Shown in pieces: positions 1 to 6,002 of a stretch of DNA of 14,642 nt. This stretch comes from an uncultured Eubacteriales bacterium (GTDB lineage Bacteria; Bacillota; Clostridia; Oscillospirales; CAG-272). The translations under genes and the position numbers were made by a program. Position 1 is the first letter of the stretch, and every line of letters begins with the position of its first letter. The stretch covers positions 1 to 14,642 of the forward strand of contig URSW01000021.1 of the NCBI GenBank assembly GCA_900550625.1, given 5' to 3'. The notes under the pieces were generated by a model. That model worked only from the letters and a program-made list of their open reading frames with translations. It had not been told where the DNA came from and searched no databases.

Positions 1-30
1 GCTACTCTCGATAATTTTTTGAAGCACGGT

Positions 31-107
31 GTAACATATCATTGACAAACCGACAAAAAGAAGAATTTTATTTACTGCCGTGTGTAGGATTACAATAGAT
101 ATGTTAC
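31..107. repeat. Widely spaced perfect 10-bp inverted repeat in the left intergenic region
   Basis: GTAACATATC at 31-40 is repeated as its exact reverse complement GATATGTTAC at 98-107, 57 bases apart. A TTGACA hexamer lies at 42-47, just inside the left arm, but no good -10 element follows at 16-18 bases. The arms could be paired operator half-sites or the stem of a long structure. The rest of 1-198 holds no supportable gene. Confidence 0.5.
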
Positions 108-198
108 GAAAAGTACGGAAAAAGTGATTGAGAACAGCCATAATAAAGTTACCGCAGGCATCGGTGTCGGCGCTTGCGGCATATGTCATCGCGGTCGT

Positions 199-227
199 TT
201 GACATAATTGCGGGACAATGGTATAAT
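199..227 (+). promoter_or_regulatory. Consensus sigma-A promoter for the broken gene at 258
   Basis: TTGACA at 199-204 and TATAAT at 222-227 are separated by 17 bases, a perfect housekeeping promoter. Transcription should start near 234, about 24 bases before the ATG at 258. The short leader carries an AAAGGGGA-like ribosome binding site. The strength of the promoter contrasts with the disrupted reading frame it serves. Confidence 0.85.
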
Positions 228-257
228 AGGGACATTCTATATAAAAGGGGACGGGAT

Positions 258-861
258 ATGAAAAAACGCAGTAGGTTGTTTTCATTATTGCTTTCGGTAT
301 GTCTTTTCCCATTGTGCTTTTCTCTGCTTGTTTCTCATCCTCTATGTGCCGGCATATATCGTCAGATACCGCTTTTCGAGATACCGGAAGGATATGGCGC
401 TTGTACGGCGAAATGGTAAAATACGAATTTTCGGTGACACTGTCGCCTTGCTTCGGAATGTACGAGACCGTCTCAAAGAAATCACTCCCCGTGCGGTATT
501 TTCCGTATCCGGACGAGGCGACGTGCTCACACGGATTTTTTACTGCGGCAAAACACTGCTTATAGCTGACACGGTTCCGTCCTTCGATCCCGAAATCGGC
601 AAATGGTGTATTGTTTCGAGAAATGATTCCGATGAACCTTACTATGCCGAGAAATATGCGAAGAACGAGGCGGAAGAATTTCAAAAGTATCTGCTGAAGA
701 TCGGAGAGAGTGCCGAATGTAATCGCGCCGTATTTCTCATCCGCGAAAAAGAGTTTGGGCGAGATGAGAAAGCGGCTACGGAAAACGCGGACTTTATCCT
801 GAGGTACAACGGTAAAAATATTGCGGATAAGCTCAGCAGCCTGTGTGAAAGCCGTGAATAA
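258..861 (+). pseudogene. Frameshifted small membrane-anchored protein, uncharacterised
   Basis: The ATG at 258 sits 8-10 bases after AAAGGGGA and downstream of a consensus promoter. Its frame gives a basic N-terminus (MKKRSRL) and the first half of a hydrophobic helix, then stops at 419. The frame shifted by +1 stays open from before 328 to 861. It supplies the second half of the helix (LFLILYVPAYIV), a basic stop-transfer segment and about 150 soluble residues. Joining the frames around 318-330, near a TTTT run, restores one plausible membrane-anchored protein of about 195 residues. A TTG at 328 could start the second frame but has no ribosome binding site. The middle of the soluble part (GKWCIVSR, then an acidic helix and a VFLI strand) faintly recalls NERD-type nuclease-related domains, but no catalytic set can be confirmed. 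The function is unknown. A programmed frameshift or a sequence error is the alternative. Confidence 0.6.
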
Positions 862-1167
862 AACGAAAGCATTGCCGAAGGCGCGCTTGACCGATTGAGG
901 GCTTTGACCGACCGCCTCCGGGAGTTGCTATGTTCGAGCTAAAAACTTCTTCCGGCGGCTGCGGTGCTTTGTTTTGTTTGTTTTCCGTCGGGTTGACAAC
1001 GTTTTTTTGCGGTATATGCCGTGTATGGCCGATTCCGCCTGCGGAATGTTTATGACGCTCAGCCTCGTGTGCGCCCGCTGCGGCACATCTTTTGATCCCG
1101 TATCGCGTTTCACGGCTGATCGGCAAAAATTCTTTTTTCAAAAAGATTAAAAAGATTGAAAAAAGGG
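862..1167. other. Intergenic stretch with no supportable gene
   Basis: There is no convincing coding region on either strand. Minus-strand open frames here have no ribosome binding site and no recognisable composition. The only local structure is a compact palindrome at 1032-1047 (ATTCCGC, CT, GCGGAAT). A TTGACA at about 993-998 lacks a partner -10 box. Confidence 0.5.
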
Positions 1168-1196
1168 TTGACAAGCTGTGCAAAAACTGATATAAT
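1168..1196 (+). promoter_or_regulatory. Consensus sigma-A promoter of tRNA-Leu
   Basis: TTGACA at 1168-1173 and TATAAT at 1191-1196 are 17 bases apart. The predicted start near 1203 leaves a 5' leader of about 25 bases before the mature tRNA at 1229. The tRNA gene is therefore an independent transcription unit. Confidence 0.9.
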
Positions 1197-1228
1197 ATTC
1201 AGGCAGTCGGGCAACAGCCCGGCGTAAT

Positions 1229-1313
1229 GCGAGAGTGGCGGAACTGGCAGACGCGCACGTTTGAGGGGCGTGTGGTTCACACCGTACGGGTTCAAGTCCC
1301 GTTTCTCGCACCA
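1229..1313 (+). tRNA. tRNA-Leu (anticodon GAG)
   Basis: This is a class II tRNA. The acceptor arm GCGAGAG (1229-1235) pairs with TTCTCGC (1303-1309) with one G-U, followed by discriminator A1310 and an encoded CCA (1311-1313). The anticodon stem CACGT (1256-1260) pairs with GCGTG (1268-1272) around the loop TTGAGGG, placing anticodon GAG at 1263-1265, which reads CUC and CUU leucine codons. A long variable arm (about 1273-1285) fits leucine tRNAs. The T arm is ACGGG, TTCAAGT, CCCGT at 1286-1302. The gene has its own promoter and terminator. No copy of its 3' end occurs elsewhere in the window, so there is no sign that it served as an integration site here. Confidence 0.97.
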
Positions 1314-1318
1314 TAAAA

Positions 1319-1372
1319 GGGCTACAAAATAGATGTAGCCCGTGAAAACCCCGATTTTATCGGGGTTTTCAC
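1319..1372 (+). terminator. Tandem hairpins ending the tRNA-Leu transcript
   Basis: A first hairpin, GGGCTAC (1319-1325) with GTAGCCC (1335-1341), is followed at once by a 14-bp stem at 1342-1355 and 1359-1372 with a TTT loop. The GC core of the second stem (CCCCGAT/ATCGGGG) is followed by TTTT and preceded by AAAA, so it should terminate transcription in both directions. Confidence 0.8.
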
Positions 1373-1476
1373 CGTTTATACGGCAAAATTTCAGCAAACC
1401 GTTTTGACAGATATAAAAATGATGTTTTCCCTTTGTTGGATGTCTTGAACTCTCACACAACCGAATAATGATACGT

Positions 1477-1513
1477 AAGGCAGATAGAAATCAAAAATCT
1501 ATCTGCCTTTTTT
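1477..1513 (+). terminator. Strong Rho-independent terminator with no obvious upstream gene
   Basis: A perfect 12-bp stem AAGGCAGATAGA (1477-1488) with TCTATCTGCCTT (1498-1509) runs into a T tract to 1513. No gene precedes it after the tRNA terminator at 1372, and only about 10 bases separate it from the ribosome binding site of the next small ORF. It is either a relic of a lost gene or an attenuator for that ORF. Confidence 0.85.
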
Positions 1514-1538
1514 ATTACCCTAAAAGGAGAAATCAGAT

Positions 1539-1846
1539 ATGCTAGCAAAGGCTGTCTTTGCGCAAACACACAGACACCTATATTTTTTTGACCTCTGCGG
1601 TCAACAGAATTCCATACGATATCTGCAAAAGACCAACGATAAATCTGTTATTTCGGAATTTCAAAATGGCTTGGCTTTCTGCGTTTGTATAAACAGCAGC
1701 GTATCTTCTTAATCGGAGATGAGTTCGGATTATTTGTTTTCTTCGAGAAATTCGAAGATACGCATTTCAGAAACGGCGCGGTCAAGCGTCCCGAACACAA
1801 GCCCCGGGGTCCGAGAAAACCAAAAACGGTAAAGGATGTGTGTTAG
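1539..1846 (+). pseudogene. Small ORF with strong RBS, apparently frameshifted
   Basis: AAAAGGAGA at about 1522-1530 precedes the ATG at 1539 by 8 bases. The first frame encodes 57 residues (MLAKAVFAQTHRHLYFF...) and stops at 1710-1712. The overlapping frame shifted by -1 is open through this point and continues to a stop at 1844-1846. It has protein-like composition: a hydrophobic strand IFLIGDEFGLFVFFEKF, then a very basic proline-rich tail. Fusing the frames around 1675-1700 would give a protein of about 102 residues. I do not recognise the family. The terminator directly upstream and the lack of a promoter between the two suggest that it is no longer expressed, or is expressed only by read-through. 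Confidence 0.4.
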
Positions 1847-1928
1847 CTGCATTGGATTTTTCAATACTATGCGGGGATTCTTGGCCTAAAGCAGCGTTTT
1901 CAGACCGGTAGAATTCTCCGCTACAGTA

Positions 1929-1937
1929 TGATATAAT
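1929..1937 (+). promoter_or_regulatory. Extended -10 promoter upstream of the ECF sigma gene
   Basis: TGATATAAT at 1929-1937 is an extended -10 element (TGnTATAAT) with no good -35 hexamer, about 95 bases before the sigma-factor ATG. Further downstream, TGAACG (1968-1973) and GTCTAT (1986-1991) vaguely resemble the TGAAC/CGTC-type sites that ECF sigma factors recognise. Their spacing is shorter than usual, so autoregulation is only a suggestion. Confidence 0.45.
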
Positions 1938-2031
1938 AAATCTGAAAAAATTTTTCCGTATACGCAATGAACGGCGATTTTTGTTGTCTATATAAGTGAA
2001 AGGCCTTTACGCAGAAAGAAGGGAGGTCGCA

Positions 2032-2592
2032 ATGAGAGACCATGAGATCATAGAAATGTACTGGGCGCGCAACGAGAACGCGATTGCCGCTACCGCAGAA
2101 AAGTACGGAAACTACTGCCACACGATCGCATACAACATCCTTCACAACAGAGAAGATGCGGAGGAATGCTCCAATGACACCTATTTGGGTGCATGGAATT
2201 CGATCCCGCCGCAGCGTCCGAACCGCTTGTCGATCTATTTGGGAAAAATCACACGCAACCTCGCGCTGAACCGCTATAAGCGGTACACCGCCGAAAAACG
2301 CGGACACGGACAGGCAGAACTTGCGCTGTCCGAGTTGGAAGCCTGCCTTTCTTCGGAAATGACTGTGGAACATGATGCCGAAGAAAACGAGTTGGCTGCC
2401 GCCATTGACCGCTTCCTGTATTCAAAGCCCAAGCTGAACCGCAATATCTTTGTCCGCAGATACTATCATCTCTACGCAATACGGGACATTGCAGATACAT
2501 ACGGAATGAGCGAGAGCAAGGTGGCCTCCCTGCTTTTCCGTATGAGAAACGAATTAAAACGATTTCTTGAAAAGGAGGGAATTGTGCTATGA
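2032..2592 (+). CDS. ECF-type RNA polymerase sigma factor
   Basis: This 186-residue protein of the sigma-70 family has the two-domain ECF layout. Region 2 (about residues 10-90) includes the helical stretch around YNILHNREDAEECSNDTYLG, where the acidic pair after REDAEE is typical of the -10 recognition and core-binding helices. Region 4 (about 135-180) contains a helix-turn-helix around RDIADTYGMSESKVASLLFR that would read the -35 element. An acidic linker (about 95-125) separates them. The ATG at 2032 was chosen because GGGAGGT lies 6 bases upstream; the in-frame TTG at 1996 has no ribosome binding site. The gene ends in ATGA shared with the next start, so it is translationally coupled to the membrane anti-sigma protein that follows. 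It is intact. The target regulon cannot be deduced here. Confidence 0.92.
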   Translation: MRDHEIIEMYWARNENAIAATAEKYGNYCHTIAYNILHNREDAEECSNDTYLGAWNSIPPQRPNRLSIYLGKITRNLALNRYKRYTAEKRGHGQAELALSELEACLSSEMTVEHDAEENELAAAIDRFLYSKPKLNRNIFVRRYYHLYAIRDIADTYGMSESKVASLLFRMRNELKRFLEKEGIVL

Positions 2593-3992
2593 AAAGCGAA
2601 CTTCTTCTTCATTCGATTGGGAAAATCAATCCCGAGCTTATCGCTGACGCGGAAGCCGAGCCGATTGCAAAAAGAAGACACGGTTGGGCTAAATTGGGCA
2701 TATCGGCTGCTTGTCTGGCATTGGTTCTCTGCGCCGTCATCACCGCAAATGCCATTCGAAGCAATGCGACAGCCGGCACCTTCACGATGGATGTCAACCC
2801 CAGCGTCGAATATACGATTGCTAAAAGCGGGATCGTTAAAAAAGTCCGCTGCTTGAACAGCGATGCGGAAAATGCGCTCAGTGATGTTGTGCTGGAAAAG
2901 CAGAGCGTCGAGACTGTTTTAACGCGCACCGTCACTGCCTATGAAGTTTGCGGATATATGGAAAACGCCAAAGCGACCGTTCTGATCTCTTTTGATTCCC
3001 GTATTGATGCGGATGCTGACCTAAAAGCCTATCTCATCGCAGAAATCCGGAAGGTATTGGAGCAGACCGATGCCGTCGGCACGCTGGTTTTTAACTCCGA
3101 ACTGACGGAAAACGCTGAAGCGGCGGAGATCGCAGAGGAATTCCATGTTTCCCTTGGCCGCGCCGACTGGATACTTACCGCATCAAATAAAACCGGGCTG
3201 CCCGCGGATGAGGTTGCCCGCATGTCGTTGGACGAACTTCTTAAATTCCAAGAGGCTTCCGACATTGTATCTGTCAGTGTATCGAAGTTCATCTCTTTGG
3301 ATGAAGCAAAGAAAATTGCTCTGAAAGATGCCAAACTGGATAAGTTGACTCAGAAGATCGTATTCACAAAGGTCGAGCTCAACCGCAGCCAAGACAAGCC
3401 ATGCTACATCTTGGAATTCCATACCGCAAAGAAACAGTACTCTTACAAGGTAGACGCAAAGAACGGCAGCATTATCGAAGCTTATCACTTCATTCTTCTG
3501 AAAGAAGCGAAGAAAATCGCCTTGGAAGATGCAGGAGTCGATGTGAAAGTGGTCTTCACGACAGAGGAGCTGGTTGCCGGCGGCATCAAGTCGCCCTACT
3601 ATTACTTCGTCTTTGAAAGCGACTCCGCTCGCTGGACTTACAAAATTGACGCCGTTCTGGGCGTGATCATGGATAAGACCTGCAAAAAGATCATTCCCCA
3701 TGCCCCGAAGTTTATCGGCTTGGAAAAGGCAAAGCAGATCGCATTAGAGGACGCGGGGCTGGATGAGACAGCGCAGAAGATCGTGTTCACCCGAGAGGAG
3801 CTGAGCCGCAATTCAGGCAAGCCCTGCTACATCTTGGAGTTCTACACGGATAAGTGCGCGTATTCCTACAAAGTCGATGCAGTTTCAGGTAATATTATCG
3901 AGAAGAAAACCGAGTGGCTCTCCCGACAGGAGACCAAGTCTGTCCCGGACACATCTCAAAATTCCGATTTCAAGCAGCGCAGAGGAAACTAA
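2589..3992 (+). CDS. Membrane anti-sigma factor with RsgI-like DVNPS motif and three PepSY-like repeats
   Basis: This 467-residue single-pass membrane protein starts within the stop codon of the sigma gene (ATGA overlap) behind AAAAGGAGGG. Residues 1-35 are cytoplasmic, with the IGxI..ELI.DAEAE pattern common in Firmicute anti-sigma partners. A transmembrane helix spans about 37-55. Immediately outside lies an RsgI-like domain: MDVNPSVEY at 67-75, then a strand and CLNSDAENAL. In RsgI proteins the Asn-Pro bond of this motif is an autoproteolysis site; here it would be N70-P71. The part to about residue 225 is mixed helix and strand. Three PepSY-like repeats follow at about 233-298, 301-363 and 374-440, each with an EAKKIAL-type helix and a Y.YK.DA..G.I strand. 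Repeats 1 and 3 are most alike (both contain CYILEF). The protein probably holds the sigma factor inactive until an envelope signal cuts or moves the ectodomain. It is intact. Confidence 0.85.
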   Translation: MKSELLLHSIGKINPELIADAEAEPIAKRRHGWAKLGISAACLALVLCAVITANAIRSNATAGTFTMDVNPSVEYTIAKSGIVKKVRCLNSDAENALSDVVLEKQSVETVLTRTVTAYEVCGYMENAKATVLISFDSRIDADADLKAYLIAEIRKVLEQTDAVGTLVFNSELTENAEAAEIAEEFHVSLGRADWILTASNKTGLPADEVARMSLDELLKFQEASDIVSVSVSKFISLDEAKKIALKDAKLDKLTQKIVFTKVELNRSQDKPCYILEFHTAKKQYSYKVDAKNGSIIEAYHFILLKEAKKIALEDAGVDVKVVFTTEELVAGGIKSPYYYFVFESDSARWTYKIDAVLGVIMDKTCKKIIPHAPKFIGLEKAKQIALEDAGLDETAQKIVFTREELSRNSGKPCYILEFYTDKCAYSYKVDAVSGNIIEKKTEWLSRQETKSVPDTSQNSDFKQRRGN

Positions 3993-4047
3993 TCAAAACA
4001 TGACTCGTTCAAGCCATAGAAAACGGGGACAGGCTATAAATGTGAAG

Positions 4048-4175
4048 TGACCCCAAAAAGTTAGACAAAAATATTAGCGAAAACAGTTCAAGCTATTGAA
4101 AGGGTTTGTTGTCTGTGAACTGCAGGCGGCAAGCCCTTTAGCTTTGCCTTTATCCTACGGTTGTTGTAGTATTGT
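4048..4175 (-). mobile_element. Remnant right end of an IS3-family (IS150-like) insertion sequence
   Basis: Read on the minus strand, this stretch ends with TTTTTGTCTAACTTTTTGGGGTCA (4071 to 4048), the terminal sequence style of IS150-group elements, and carries the last codons of the OrfB transposase. Only about 128 bases remain. The left end, orfA and most of orfB are absent. The inner edge at about 4172-4176 abuts the truncated surface-protein gene directly, so the element and its neighbour were both cut, most simply by an IS-mediated deletion or recombination between two copies. No target-site duplication can be shown. Confidence 0.8.
4088..4174 (-). pseudogene. C-terminal fragment of IS3-family OrfB transposase
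   Basis: The minus strand encodes 28 residues beginning QYYNNRRIKAKLKGLPP and ending at a TGA (4090-4088). The YYNN.R.K.KLKGL pattern is the hallmark C-terminus of IS3-family DDE transposases, where it lies just after the catalytic core. In-frame sequence before the Gln is a stop codon, which marks the truncation point. No catalytic residue is retained, so the fragment is inactive. Confidence 0.8.
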
Positions 4176-4379
4176 CACTGCGACGGCTGCAATAAGTATT
4201 ACAGTGACAAAGACGGCACCAAGGAAATCGCCAAAGCCGACACCGTAACGGCTAAGCTGCCGAAGTCTCCCCAAACCGGCGATACAAGCAATCTAACGCT
4301 GTGGATCGCATTGCTGTTCATCAGCGGCGGAGCTCTTATCGGCACAACTGTTACCGCAAAGAAGAAAAAGCAAAAATAA
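4176..4379 (+). pseudogene. C-terminal remnant of a sortase-anchored cell-surface protein
   Basis: The open frame of 67 codons has no start. It begins HCDGCNKYYSDKDGTKEI, the end of a Cys-containing CDGC..Y..D..G repeat seen in large Firmicute surface proteins, and ends in a complete cell-wall sorting signal. The signal is SPQTG at residues 31-35 of the fragment, a hydrophobic stretch (LTLWIALLFISGGALIG) and a KKKKQK tail. The SPxTG form departs from LPxTG but matches the (S/P)PxTG variants that some clostridial sortases accept. The whole N-terminal part and promoter are missing, and the break coincides with the inner edge of the IS3 remnant. A terminator-like hairpin follows at 4409. Confidence 0.85.
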
Positions 4380-4408
4380 AAATCGAATACAGACATACAT
4401 ACGGTGCA

Positions 4409-4429
4409 GAGCGGCGGCTTTCGCCGCTC
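4409..4429 (+). terminator. Probable terminator of the lost surface-protein gene
   Basis: GAGCGGCG (4409-4416) pairs with CGCCGCTC (4422-4429) around a 5-base loop, 30 bases after the stop of the sorting-signal fragment. The following sequence (CTTGCGATTT) has only a weak T tract, so termination efficiency is uncertain. Confidence 0.6.
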
Positions 4430-4487
4430 CTTGCGATTTAAAAACAGCGAAAATTTGCATGTAAAAACGTGAAGCAGTTGCTTCCTC

Positions 4488-4516
4488 TTGACATTATTCC
4501 AAGTTGAGAATATAAT
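4488..4516 (+). promoter_or_regulatory. Consensus sigma-A promoter for the HTH gene at 4541
   Basis: TTGACA at 4488-4493 and TATAAT at 4511-4516 are 17 bases apart, with a start expected near 4523. The leader is about 18 bases and contains GAGGAG before the ATG. This promoter may also serve the downstream cytidylate-kinase-like gene, since none is visible between the two. Confidence 0.85.
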
Positions 4517-4540
4517 ATAGTTAGAGAGGAGATGTAAACG

Positions 4541-4759
4541 ATGTACGGCATAAAATACATTTCTGCTATTGAAGCGGCGGAACGCTGGCACCTTTCAAGA
4601 CGCCGTGTGGTTGCTCTTTGCGGAGACGGACGCATAATCGGAGCGCAAAAAGCCGGGGTATATTGGATAATCCCCGAAAATGCAAAGAAACCGCCAGACG
4701 CCCGTGTTAAAACCGGAAAATATATCGGAACCCACGTGGCGGAAAAGAAATCAAACTGA
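4541..4759 (+). CDS. Small helix-turn-helix (excisionase-like) DNA-binding protein
   Basis: This 72-residue protein has the compact layout of HTH_17/MerR-like excisionase-type proteins. An IS..EAAERW helix, LSRRRVVALC as recognition helix, DGRI..AQK and a YWIIPENAKKP wing run through residues 6-50, and a basic tail follows. GAGGAG lies 9 bases before the ATG, behind a consensus promoter. Proteins of this type usually act as small regulators, or as recombination directionality factors when they sit next to integrases. No integrase is present here, so regulation of its own locus or of the downstream kinase-like gene is more likely. It is intact. Confidence 0.8.
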   Translation: MYGIKYISAIEAAERWHLSRRRVVALCGDGRIIGAQKAGVYWIIPENAKKPPDARVKTGKYIGTHVAEKKSN

Positions 4760-4894
4760 GACAGAAAAGCTTTCATACACAGACCCGTAGGCAAATGAGT
4801 TCCGGCAAAGCCCACGAGCCAACAAAAGAAAACGAGGCATCGGCTTTGCATGGCAAGGTCGGTGCCTTACGGCATTTTACAGGAGGTGCGAGAA

Positions 4895-5518
4895 ATGAAA
4901 AAGGTTATCACAATAGGACGCGAGTTTGGGAGCGGCGGTCGTGAGATCGGTCGCAGAATTGCGGAGAAACTGCAAATTGCCTATTACGATCAGGAGATCG
5001 TAACCGAGATCGCCAAGCGCACAAAGCTCTCCGAGGAATATGTGGAACGCATCACCGAAGACCGCCCGTATATCTCTTACCCCATTCATGCCGGCATGAG
5101 TTTTCATACGGCATATTATGCTTATACCGAGTTTGACAGGAGCCTTACGGTGTTTGCCGAGCAGCACAATATTATTAAGGAGCTGGCGGAGAGATCCGAT
5201 TGTGTTATCGTCGGGCGATGTGCCGATTACATTTTGAAGGAAAAAGATCCGTTCCGTATTTTCGTCTATGCGGATGCAGAGAGCAAACTGAAACGCTGCC
5301 GGGAACGAAGCCCGGAGGATGAAAACTTATCCGATTCCAAGATTAGAAGAAATATACGCTCTATCGATAAAGGAAGGGCAAGATATTACAACTATTTCAG
5401 CCGACAAAAATGGGGAGCACGTGAAAACTACGATCTGCTTATCAATACATCAGGTAAAGATGTCAAGCAGGTTTCCGAAGCGGTTGCCGACCATCTGAAG
5501 AGATATCTGTTTGAATGA
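4895..5518 (+). CDS. Cytidylate kinase-like family protein
   Basis: This 207-residue P-loop protein has the Walker-A-like GREFGSGGREIGR near the N-terminus (residues 8-20), preceded by a hydrophobic strand (VITI). YYDQEIVTEIAKR follows at about 30-42, VIVGRCADYIL in the middle and an RIFVYAD strand before a lid-like basic region. This arrangement is typical of the cytidylate-kinase-like (Cytidylate_kin2) proteins frequent in Clostridia, which are distinct from the housekeeping cmk enzyme. NMP phosphorylation is the presumed activity, but the substrate is not established for the family. The ATG at 4895 was chosen for AGGAGG at 4881-4886; the upstream in-frame ATG at 4850 has no ribosome binding site. 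The TGA at 5516 is followed 28 bases later by the next gene start. It is intact. Confidence 0.9.
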   Translation: MKKVITIGREFGSGGREIGRRIAEKLQIAYYDQEIVTEIAKRTKLSEEYVERITEDRPYISYPIHAGMSFHTAYYAYTEFDRSLTVFAEQHNIIKELAERSDCVIVGRCADYILKEKDPFRIFVYADAESKLKRCRERSPEDENLSDSKIRRNIRSIDKGRARYYNYFSRQKWGARENYDLLINTSGKDVKQVSEAVADHLKRYLFE

Positions 5519-5546
5519 CGGATAATTTAACTGCGGAGGTGAAACT

Positions 5547-6002
5547 ATGCAGGCAAATTGGTCTTCAAATCGGGATCAGCTTTTGTTTTGCAAAAAATCG
5601 CCGGATGGCAGGAAGCGTATATCGGGAGGCTGAACCAAATACATTGAGCTGCTCAGTCGTGACGGCTCGGAAGCGAAAAAGTTTTGGGAACTGTATAAAC
5701 GCATACGCCGGGATAAACGCTGCACCGGTTTGCAGGCCGAAATGCGCAGCTCGGAGATTCTCGCTAACCTTTGCCGCTTAGTCAATGAAGGATCAATCGG
5801 TTATGACGATCTCAACGGATTCAGTGAAAAATTGCGTGAAGACGTGATTCGGATCACATCATACAATGCACATGGATCAGAAAAATTCGGAGGGAATTGT
5901 GATGAAGACAAGACGACGGACGGCTGTTATTTTATGTCTGTCTGTTCTTGCAATGTAGTGATGAATCTTTCCGGCTGTCGGTCATGCTGGCGCTCTCCAT
6001 GA
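5547..6002 (+). pseudogene. Small helical protein gene with in-frame TGA; native 3' end unclear
   Basis: GGAGGTGAAACT precedes the ATG at 5547. The frame reads MQANWSSNRDQLLFCKKSP and on to a TGA at 5631-5633. It then continues in the same frame without interruption through TKYIELLSRDGSEAKKFW, a basic helix, EMRSSEILANL and GYDDLNGFSEKL, ending near 5865. The DGS.EA..FW.LY and DDL.GFSEKL patterns match a common Clostridia family of roughly 90-110 residues and unknown function. One substitution (CGA or TGG to TGA) explains the break. After about 5865 the frame runs on through the serpin leader to a stop at 6000-6002, so the native stop seems lost or shifted. A restart at TTG 5730 would give only the C-terminal half, without a convincing ribosome binding site. 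Confidence 0.65.

Noticed and set aside
833..1183. Minus-strand open frames between 833 and 1183
   Set aside because: No ribosome binding site, no recognisable pattern and odd composition; the region is better left as intergenic.
1110..1460. 116-codon open frame on the minus strand across the tRNA
   Set aside because: It is the antisense of tRNA-Leu and its terminator; the RDLNPYG...-like text is a well-known artefact of such overlaps and it has no ribosome binding site.
1996..2031. Upstream TTG start for the sigma factor
   Set aside because: The ATG at 2032 has GGGAGGT at proper spacing; the extra 12 residues are not part of the family.
4850..4894. Upstream ATG start for the cytidylate-kinase-like gene
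   Set aside because: No ribosome binding site at 4850, whereas AGGAGG precedes 4895, where the conserved strand-P-loop begins.
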